DNA from: Bacteroidales bacterium | GTDB lineage: Bacteria > Bacteroidota > Bacteroidia > Bacteroidales > WCHB1-69 | Reading direction: 5' to 3' | DNA length: 12,302 nucleotides | Assembly: GCA_016290715.1 (NCBI GenBank) | Contig: JAEEUY010000163.1 | Coordinates: 1-12,302 of the forward strand | In this document: piece by piece, positions 8,678-12,302 of the stretch | Position numbering within the stretch: the stretch's first letter is position 1 | How the letters are laid out: each line of letters begins with the position of its first letter | The notes under the pieces: generated by a model | What the model was told of the DNA's origin: nothing | Seen by the model: only the letters and a program-made list of their open reading frames with translations | Databases searched by the model: none | Program-made: the position numbers and the translations under genes

Positions 8678-9172
8678 TTAGAGCGACCTAGCAAGAGTCT
8701 TGAATGCCGGAGCGAGACCTTCGCATTCTGCAGAAGACGTCGTCGCTGTATAAGCAACATTGCCACCCTTGTCTCCGGTACCGTTTGTGATATCAAACTT
8801 CCAATAACCATCGGCAGCACAATCATCAAGTTTAACCTTGGCGGAGGCCTTCCAAGCATCAGTCACTGAGGAACTTGCATTGGAGGTGTTAACCGCAGCA
8901 CCCGTATACAGGAAGTTATCAGAGGCGAAGCTGGATGCGTGAGCCTTCTTACCCGGGGCAGAGTAGCCAATTTCGGTCCAGCTACCGAGGAGGTTGCGTT
9001 CGAGAGCGAAGGCATCCTGCATGTTGATGTAGGAACCAGCGGCGGTCGGGACTTCAGAGGCCTTGGACTTGGCGATCATGCCGAACAGCTTGGGAACTGC
9101 GACGGCGGCGAGGATGCCCATGATCACGATCACGACCATCAATTCGATAAGGGTAAAACCTTGTTTCTTCAT
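8678..9172 (-). CDS. Type IV pilin / pseudopilin with class III signal peptide
   Basis: 164 aa. It starts MKKQGFTLIELMVV, the prepilin peptidase signature: cleavage is expected after Gly5, leaving N-methyl-Phe1 and Glu5 in the mature chain (about 159 aa). Residues 6-32 form the hydrophobic alpha1 helix used for packing in the filament. The globular part carries two cysteines (118, 150), the usual arrangement for a C-terminal disulfide loop. Residues 92-104 are rich in Ser, Thr and Asn with consecutive sequons N95-T-S and N98-A-S; a third, N130-G-T, follows. The start is firm: AAGGAG (9179-9184) lies six bases upstream of ATG. The gene has its own promoter (9250-9278) and terminator (8620-8656), so it looks like a well expressed structural gene. 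It could be a major pilin or a T2SS-like pseudopilin; size, Cys pair and monocistronic layout favour pilin. It is the head of the membrane-paralog block in gene order. Confidence 0.92.
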   Translation of the reverse strand: MKKQGFTLIELMVVIVIMGILAAVAVPKLFGMIAKSKASEVPTAAGSYINMQDAFALERNLLGSWTEIGYSAPGKKAHASSFASDNFLYTGAAVNTSNASSSVTDAWKASAKVKLDDCAADGYWKFDITNGTGDKGGNVAYTATTSSAECEGLAPAFKTLARSL

Positions 9173-9249
9173 AGTGTACTCCTTGTTGTTTGTGACACAC
9201 TTTTTTGAGTCTTGGCCCGGAATTGAGCGTTCGACTCGTTTACTTCCCT

Positions 9250-9278
9250 AATATACACAATTTTTTTCGGAAAAGCAA
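9250..9278 (-). promoter_or_regulatory. Promoter of the pilin gene (housekeeping sigma type)
   Basis: -35 TTGCTT (9273-9278), spacer of exactly 17 nt containing an A7 tract, -10 TATATT (9250-9255). Transcription would begin near 9243, giving a 5' leader of about 70 nt before ATG 9172 with AAGGAG at its end. The same two hexamers and spacer length occur in the brnT promoter in this window, which strengthens the call. Confidence 0.75.
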
Positions 9279-9284
9279 TAGTTT

Positions 9285-9311
9285 TGTCAAACTTTTGTCA
9301 TTTTTGTGTCA
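9285..9311. promoter_or_regulatory. Three TGTCA repeats with 11-bp period, candidate activator site (Pho-box-like)
   Basis: On the plus strand TGTCA occurs at 9285-9289, 9296-9300 and 9307-9311, exactly one helical turn apart, with AT-rich spacers. The array lies just upstream of the pilin -35 box, about 42 to 68 bases before the predicted start. Direct repeats of TGTCA with 11-bp period are the hallmark of PhoB-type binding sites, and other OmpR/PhoB-family regulators use similar spacing. The units point away from the pilin gene, which is not the usual orientation, so the regulator is uncertain. Confidence 0.5.
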
Positions 9312-9432
9312 TAACAACGCGGAGTCGACTCAAAAAATTGCTTTTTTCGACCAAAATCGCCGTTTTAGGGGTGTTTCGGATAGTGATAATTATAGATTTT
9401 TTTTCCGAAAATGGGGACTTTCAGCGAAATTT

Positions 9433-9453
9433 TATATTCCAATGTGGAATATA
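9433..9453. repeat. Perfect 8-bp inverted repeat in the spacer between brnA and the pilin gene
   Basis: TATATTCC (9433-9440), a 5-nt loop, then GGAATATA (9446-9453). It lies about 40 bp past the brnA stop. There is no T-run on the minus strand after it, so it is a poor intrinsic terminator; it could be a protein site or a weak 3' stabilising hairpin. Confidence 0.4.
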
Positions 9454-9465
9454 TCACACCCTTTT

Positions 9466-9481
9466 TGTCACGGTTTTGTCA
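9466..9481. promoter_or_regulatory. Second TGTCA pair with 11-bp spacing
   Basis: TGTCA at 9466-9470 and 9477-9481 on the plus strand, the same unit and spacing as the triple array at 9285-9311. It sits just after the brnA stop and overlaps the 20-bp direct repeat at 9468-9487. It may be a second low-affinity regulator site or simply part of a dispersed repeat. Confidence 0.3.
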
Positions 9482-9495
9482 TTTGAAAGGCGCCT

Positions 9496-9711
9496 TTATT
9501 GCCACTTCAGGTTCAACCGACGCTTCGAAACAGCACAATCCGTCAAATATGAGTCTATCAGAACCTGGTACGGGATTCCCAATTCCTTTGCCATATTCTT
9601 GAAGTAGTCGATTGCAGACGAGTTAAGTCTAATCGTAATCTGCTTCTTGAGAATCTTGGCATAAGGGTTCTTCACAGCCCTCATCTTCACGAAGTCATAT
9701 TCCTTTTTCAT
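9496..9711 (-). CDS. BrnA/CopG-type antitoxin (ribbon-helix-helix)
   Basis: 71 aa. After a short basic N-terminus the ribbon-helix-helix pattern is clear: a strand KKQITIRLNSSA (about 23-34), helix IDYFKNMAKELG, turn, and helix PYQVLIDSYLTDCA (about 47-60). This is the CopG/BrnA type antitoxin that pairs with BrnT: the ribbon binds operator DNA and the rest neutralises the toxin. Its ATG (9711) overlaps the brnT stop by 4 bp (ATGA) and AGGAG precedes it at a suitable distance inside brnT, so the two are translationally coupled. Toxin before antitoxin is the normal order for this family. It probably represses its own promoter through the palindromes at 10037-10057. The C-terminus ends in a basic tail (SKRRLNLKW). 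Confidence 0.85.
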   Translation of the reverse strand: MKKEYDFVKMRAVKNPYAKILKKQITIRLNSSAIDYFKNMAKELGIPYQVLIDSYLTDCAVSKRRLNLKWQ

Positions 9712-10022
9712 AATTCGTCTCCTTTCCGTTCATTCCAATAGTACTGAAATTCCTTTTTCGTAGCCCTGCGGGCACTTATTATACGATGAATTATATGTTC
9801 AGCGTCAATGCCTGCGCGCTCCGTAAAAACAACAACTAACGTCCTCAAATTTGCCGACAAGCCAATAAGGATCGACCGTTCTTCCTGCGCAGAATGCTCC
9901 GCGTCAAAAAACACTCTGGCATGTTCATCTTCAAAACACGTCTTGGCTTCTTCAAACGAAATGTCATGTTTCCTTTGGTTCGCTGCATTTTTCCTTTCAT
10001 CCCAGATGAATTCTATCTGCAT
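9708..10022 (-). CDS. brnT: BrnT-family toxin (RelE-fold ribonuclease)
   Basis: 104 aa from ATG 10022. Family landmarks run the full length: FIWDERKNAANQRKHDISFEEA near the N-terminus (W-D-x-x-K, then N-x-x-KH, then FEEA), EERSILIGLS in the middle, LVVVFTERAG and the C-terminal HRIISARRATKKEFQYY. BrnT proteins have a RelE-like fold and cut RNA, arresting translation until neutralised by BrnA. Length is normal and no key block is missing, so it looks intact. I chose ATG 10022, which has GGGGTG upstream and gives the usual short leader before the FIWD motif; a GTG at 10031 is the alternative and would fall in the untranslated leader. It forms a two-gene operon with the overlapping antitoxin gene, driven by the promoter at 10046-10074. 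Confidence 0.9.
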   Translation of the reverse strand: MQIEFIWDERKNAANQRKHDISFEEAKTCFEDEHARVFFDAEHSAQEERSILIGLSANLRTLVVVFTERAGIDAEHIIHRIISARRATKKEFQYYWNERKGDEL

Positions 10023-10036
10023 ATAGAACACCCCGG

Positions 10037-10057
10037 TATAATTATAATATAATTATA
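10037..10057. promoter_or_regulatory. Doubled palindrome overlapping the brnT promoter, candidate BrnA operator
   Basis: TATAATTATA, which is its own reverse complement, occurs twice (10037-10046 and 10048-10057) with one base between them, so the centres are 11 bp apart. The pair covers the -10 box and start region of brnT. Ribbon-helix-helix antitoxins typically bind such tandem palindromes on one DNA face and repress their own operon; this gives a simple autoregulation model. Confidence 0.6.
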
Positions 10058-10074
10058 TTTCACACAGAAAGCAA
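10046..10074 (-). promoter_or_regulatory. Promoter of the brnT-brnA operon
   Basis: -35 TTGCTT (10069-10074), 17-nt spacer, -10 TATATT (10046-10051). Predicted start near 10039, leaving a leader of about 17 nt before ATG 10022. It is identical in both hexamers and spacing to the pilin promoter. Confidence 0.7.
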
Positions 10075-10121
10075 CATTTTCTTGTGGAAAAACTTTACGC
10101 TCCATTTTACATTCCTTTTCT

Positions 10122-10242
10122 GCGGGAACGCCCCCGCGATGGCGGATAGAGACTCCCCTATCTATACTATAAAACGATTTCGCGGCGAAAATGAGCCAAA
10201 AGGGGCTAAAAATTTTTCTTTACATAAAAAAGACCCTCGCCT
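10122..10242. repeat. 121-bp interspersed repeat, copy 1
   Basis: This stretch recurs at 11445-11565 in the same orientation with a single difference (A versus G in the TAAAACGR segment). It contains small dyads: GCGGG/CCCGC at its left end, TTTCG/CGAAA around 10178-10190, and AGCC/GGCT followed by AAAAATTTTT. It holds no credible ORF. Weaker similarity extends about 20 bp further left (CATTTTA..TTCC). It lies about 100 bp upstream of brnT, with the dispersed GATGACGA units on its right. Confidence 0.9.
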
Positions 10243-10266
10243 TGCTTCGGCAAAGTTCAGCACAAG

Positions 10267-10320
10267 TCGCGAGGATGACGAAAAAGATCGCGAGGATGAC
10301 GAGAAATGTCGCGGGGCTCG
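10267..10320. repeat. Tandem 21-bp units with TCGCGAGGATGACGA core
   Basis: TCGCGAGGATGACGA begins at 10267 and 10288, and a third, decayed unit (TCGCGGGGCTCGC) begins at 10309, all 21 bp apart. Related units (GCGAGGGTGACGAGAA, GCGGGGATGACGAGAA) occur after repeat copy 2 at 11568-11582 and at 11659-11692, so they are part of the same compound repeat family. Confidence 0.7.
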
Positions 10321-10367
10321 CCCCCATTTTTTGCAGCAAACAAACCGCGGTTTCACTGATTTTTCAA

Positions 10368-10415
10368 AAATTGGGGATTAAACCCAATGTTTTCCGGGCG
10401 TTCAATCCCCAATTT
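10368..10415. repeat. 12-bp inverted repeat with an alternative inner hairpin
   Basis: AAATTGGGGATT (10368-10379) and AATCCCCAATTT (10404-10415) are perfect complements with a 24-nt loop. The left arm can instead pair within ATTGGG (10370-10375) and CCCAAT (10383-10388). It lies between the rpn terminator and repeat copy 1. No function is evident. The surrounding 10075-10440 has no gene: it holds repeat copy 1, the 21-bp units and this dyad. Confidence 0.55.
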
Positions 10416-10440
10416 CACGGTTTTGTCATTCGAAGCAAGC

Positions 10441-10470
10441 AAAAAGCCCGTTCAATGAACGGGCTTAAAG
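10441..10470 (-). terminator. Intrinsic terminator of the Rpn-family gene
   Basis: On the minus strand the 9-bp perfect stem AAGCCCGTT/AACGGGCTT (10458-10466 with 10444-10452) encloses a 5-nt loop and runs into five T (counting the stem end). It begins about 20 bp after the rpn stop codon. The stem is also symmetrical enough to work weakly on the other strand, but no plus-strand gene is present to need it. Confidence 0.75.
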
Positions 10471-10486
10471 TGTTTTGTTGCGCGGG

Positions 10487-11428
10487 TCATGTATCCGGCG
10501 AATCGATTTCCTTCTTGAGTTCAAGGACGGTTGACTGGGGAAGCCCCGTATTGCGGGCCACTTTTTCAACAGAATCGCCGTCCAAAAGGAAATTCTTTGC
10601 CACTTCCTTGGCCTTCTTCCGGGCTGCGCCGTACTCCCAGTACGACTTGTCGATGTCCTTCATCATGTTACTGAGCATATACCTTGCACTAAAATTACAC
10701 AATTTCACCTCGTTTTGCAATACCCTAAACACGGGGTCGCTCGCGAATTCGCTGTAATCGGCCTCGCGATTGAGGGTGTCGATGGCACGAAGCCACTGGG
10801 CGATACGGCTACGGTCGCCAGCGAACTGTTCTGTGTGCTTCAGGAATTTGTTCACCTCGACGAGTGTCACGGTCTGCCGTTCGAAATAAACGCGCTGTTC
10901 CTGATTGCGCAACTGCACCGTGTGAAGGTAGTTCGGCGAACCCTTGAAGGCGTCAAAGAACTGGAAACTTACCACGTGCAGGTTTTCGAGCGGGGTAAAG
11001 TCGCCTGGTTTCTCCATGCTGCCCGTAAGACGTGCCACGTAGAGGACCAGGCGGTCGCTGTACAGCGAATCGTTGTTCTCGTGCTGGACGTCGATGGAGA
11101 TGCGGTCGCGGGGCACGCCGTTGCCGCGGTCGTTGATCAGGAGCAGGTCGGGCTCGACGCTGCGGTATCCCAGCTCGCCGGGGACGTACGGGTTCACCAA
11201 CTGCGGATTTTCGATGCGGTCCGAACCCACGAGATTCAGCGCCGCGTTGATGAGGTCGGTCGTGAGCATCAGGTTCTTCTCGCTGGCGAGAATCTTCTTA
11301 ATGCTCCCGTCGTTGTAGAAATAGACGTTCCGGTGCTCATGTTCCTTGACGATTGCACCGATGTCCTGACCGTTGTCGTTTGCGGTCTTGAGTTTCTTGA
11401 GAAAGATTGCGAATTCCTCTCTTGTCAT
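10487..11428 (-). CDS. Rpn-family PD-(D/E)XK nuclease / putative transposase
   Basis: 313 aa. The N-terminal two thirds match the Rpn (recombination-promoting nuclease) layout: LINAALNLVG (59-68), then VEPDLLLINDRG with the first catalytic Asp (94), then RISIDVQHEN with the D-x-Q that replaces (D/E)xK in this family (Asp113, Gln115), then YSDRLVLYVARL. The C-terminus has a basic segment (ARKKAKEVAKNFL) and a helix-turn-helix-like DSVEKVARNTGLPQSTVLELKKEI (285-308), common at the end of Rpn proteins. Known relatives are DNA endonucleases that raise RecA-independent recombination; despite the transposase label, transposition is not established. ATG 11428 has only a weak SD (CGGAA). The gene has a terminator (10441-10470) and is bracketed by two directly repeated 121-bp elements, and it is more GC-rich than the membrane-protein block. 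It looks intact. Confidence 0.85.
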   Translation of the reverse strand: MTREEFAIFLKKLKTANDNGQDIGAIVKEHEHRNVYFYNDGSIKKILASEKNLMLTTDLINAALNLVGSDRIENPQLVNPYVPGELGYRSVEPDLLLINDRGNGVPRDRISIDVQHENNDSLYSDRLVLYVARLTGSMEKPGDFTPLENLHVVSFQFFDAFKGSPNYLHTVQLRNQEQRVYFERQTVTLVEVNKFLKHTEQFAGDRSRIAQWLRAIDTLNREADYSEFASDPVFRVLQNEVKLCNFSARYMLSNMMKDIDKSYWEYGAARKKAKEVAKNFLLDGDSVEKVARNTGLPQSTVLELKKEIDSPDT

Positions 11429-11434
11429 TTTATT

Positions 11435-11500
11435 CCGTTTTATAGCGGGAACGCCCCCGCGATGGCGGATAGAGACTCCCCTATCTATACTATAAAACGG
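11435..11500. repeat. 66-bp segment with perfect 11-bp terminal inverted repeats, upstream of the Rpn-family gene
   Basis: CCGTTTTATAG (11435-11445) and CTATAAAACGG (11490-11500) are exact reverse complements. The enclosed segment has the GCGGG/CCCGC dyad. It covers the left end of repeat copy 2 and stops 6 bp before the rpn ATG. In copy 1 the left arm is degraded and the right arm has one change, so only copy 2 keeps the full dyad. A TATAAA within the left arm could be a -10 element for rpn, but no matching -35 is seen. Confidence 0.65.
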
Positions 11501-11565
11501 TTTCGCGGCGAAAATGAGCCAAAAGGGGCTAAAAATTTTTCTTTACATAAAAAAGACCCTCGCCT
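11445..11565. repeat. 121-bp interspersed repeat, copy 2
   Basis: Same orientation as copy 1 (10122-10242), one base different, and again followed on the right by GCGAGGGTGACGA-type units. Its right end takes part in a strong hairpin, ACCCTCGC (11556-11563) with GCGAGGGT (11568-11575) and a 4-nt loop. The gene-free spacer 11429-11701 consists of this repeat, that hairpin, a TGGCAAC/GTTGCCA dyad (11632-11647) and further GATGACGAGAA units. There is no convincing terminator for alaS with a T-run. Confidence 0.9.
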
Positions 11566-11701
11566 GCGCGAGGGTGACGAGAAAGGGCTACAAAGATCCC
11601 CGCCTTCTCCCCAAAGAGGATAACTCTACTATGGCAACAAGTTGCCAAGTATCGTATAGCGGGGATGACGAGAAGAGTCGCGAGGGTGACAGAAGGAATT
11701 A

Positions 11702-12302
11702 TTAGCCGAGCTTCGCTCTAATCCAGTTGTTGGCGTTGGCGATGGCACCGGCAATCTTGTCGACTTCCTTGGTGCCGGCCTGAGCGCGGTCCGGACGTCC
11801 ACCGCCGCGGCCACCGCAAGCAGCGGCGAGGTCCTTGACGAGGTCACCGGCCTTGATGCCCTTGGCCTGAACGTTCTTGCCGACCATCACGGCGATGCTA
11901 CCGGAACCGTTATCCTTGTTCGCAATCACGGCGATGCTGTCGGTGTCGAGTTTGTTCTGAACGCCGTCCAGCAAGTTCTTGTACTTTTCGTCCGGCAAAG
12001 CGAGTTCGCGAACGTAGAGGTTCACGCCCATCACGTTGATGCCGCCGTTCAAGAGTTCGGCAGCGGCAAGCGTCGCAAGTTCGAGCTTCACGGACTGCAG
12101 GCTCTTTTCGAGATTCTGCGTCTTGGCGAAGCTCTGCTGAATGCGGTCGAGAACTTCGGCATCCTTGCAGCGGAGCTGTTCGCGGAGAGCGGTGAGAATC
12201 TGCGTACCGGCGCGGAGCAGCGAGAGAGCGCCACGGCCAGAGACGGCTTCGATACGGCGCACGCCAGCGGACACGCTGGATTCGCTGATAATCTTCACGA
12301 GG
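11702..12302 (-). CDS. alaS: Alanyl-tRNA synthetase, C-terminal part
   Basis: The last 200 codons of alaS, truncated by the right edge of the window. It opens in the tRNA-SAD editing region with KIISESSVSAGVRRIEAVSG, a highly conserved AlaS block. A charged helical, probably coiled-coil linker follows (about QLRCKDAEVLDRIQQSFAKTQNLEKSL). It ends in the DHHA1 domain, whose glycine-rich signature CGGRGGGRPDRAQAG is followed by the terminal helix. AlaS charges tRNA-Ala and clears mischarged Ser and Gly in the cytoplasm; the C-terminal domain helps bind tRNA and links aminoacylation with editing. The GTG at 12298 is an internal Val codon, not a start, because the AlaS reading frame continues upstream. 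The stop is TAA at 11702-11704. The coding is visibly GC-rich, unlike the membrane-protein block, as expected for a housekeeping gene. Confidence 0.95.
   Translation of the reverse strand, partial: LVKIISESSVSAGVRRIEAVSGRGALSLLRAGTQILTALREQLRCKDAEVLDRIQQSFAKTQNLEKSLQSVKLELATLAAAELLNGGINVMGVNLYVRELALPDEKYKNLLDGVQNKLDTDSIAVIANKDNGSGSIAVMVGKNVQAKGIKAGDLVKDLAAACGGRGGGRPDRAQAGTKEVDKIAGAIANANNWIRAKLG

Noticed and set aside
9268..9289. Sigma-54 type promoter (TGACA...TTGC) for the pilin gene
   Set aside because: Spacing fits the -24/-12 layout but the essential GG of the -24 element is GA. The sigma-70-like TTGCTT-17-TATATT pair in the same place is a better match and recurs at brnT.
9322..9331. 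Perfect 10-bp palindrome GAGTCGACTC in the pilin upstream region
   Set aside because: A single short palindrome outside the core promoter without a second copy; not enough to claim a regulatory site.
10267..10320. Possible short CRISPR-like array
   Set aside because: The 21-bp period leaves only about 6 bases between repeated cores, the units decay at once, and no cas genes are present. It is a tandem intergenic repeat.
10191..10757. A 188-codon open frame on the plus strand
   Set aside because: It crosses repeat copy 1, the 21-bp repeats and the rpn terminator and ends inside rpn on the opposite strand. No RBS and no homology-like motifs.
10715..11623. A 302-codon open frame on the plus strand
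   Set aside because: It lies antisense to the Rpn-family gene through nearly its whole length and runs into repeat copy 2. Its product is rich in Val, Asp and Glu without recognisable motifs, as expected for the mirror of a GC-rich gene.
11632..11647. TGGCAAC/GTTGCCA hairpin as the alaS terminator
   Set aside because: The stem is only 7 bp with a 2-nt gap and no T-run follows on the minus strand. It lies about 55 bp past the stop among repeat units, so I do not call it a terminator.

Overview
The window looks like a chromosomal segment from a Fibrobacter-like bacterium (Fibrobacterota). This rests on recognition, not on a search: the type IV pilin-like protein, the AT-rich intergenic spacers with TATATT -10 boxes, and the GATGACGA-type dispersed repeats all have that look. 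Every gene I accept lies on the minus strand, so the window is described from its right end, in the direction of transcription.

Right end (about 11.4-12.3 kb): the 3' end of alaS (alanyl-tRNA synthetase), then a repeat-rich spacer. Next (10.06-11.57 kb) comes an Rpn-family PD-(D/E)XK nuclease/putative transposase gene. It is bracketed by two directly repeated 121-bp copies of a structured intergenic repeat that differ at one base. A compact BrnT/BrnA-type toxin-antitoxin operon follows (9.50-10.07 kb), with a clear promoter embedded in a doubled AT palindrome that is the obvious candidate autoregulatory operator.

Centre (8.62-9.31 kb): a type IV pilin/pseudopilin gene with a strong RBS, a recognisable promoter (TTGCTT-17 nt-TATATT), an upstream array of three TGTCA units spaced exactly 11 bp apart (Pho-box-like), and a strong intrinsic terminator.

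Left two thirds (1-8.6 kb): immediately past the pilin terminator are four consecutive paralogous genes for large polytopic membrane proteins (672-714 aa), tightly packed, followed by the start of a nucleotide-sugar epimerase/dehydratase-like (extended SDR) gene that runs off the window. The four share a GT-C-like N-terminal plan: one transmembrane helix, then a loop with conserved Asp residues. They also share a soluble C-terminal domain of about 150 residues with two conserved cysteines. I do not recognise the family by name. My working hypothesis is that pilin, GT-C-like array and sugar-nucleotide enzyme form a surface or pilin glycosylation locus. It is supported by gene order, topology and a Ser/Thr/Asn-rich sequon patch in the pilin, and is unproven.

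By eye, the membrane-protein block is clearly more AT-rich than alaS and rpn. Together with the toxin-antitoxin and repeat modules this suggests a variable chromosomal region next to a housekeeping gene.
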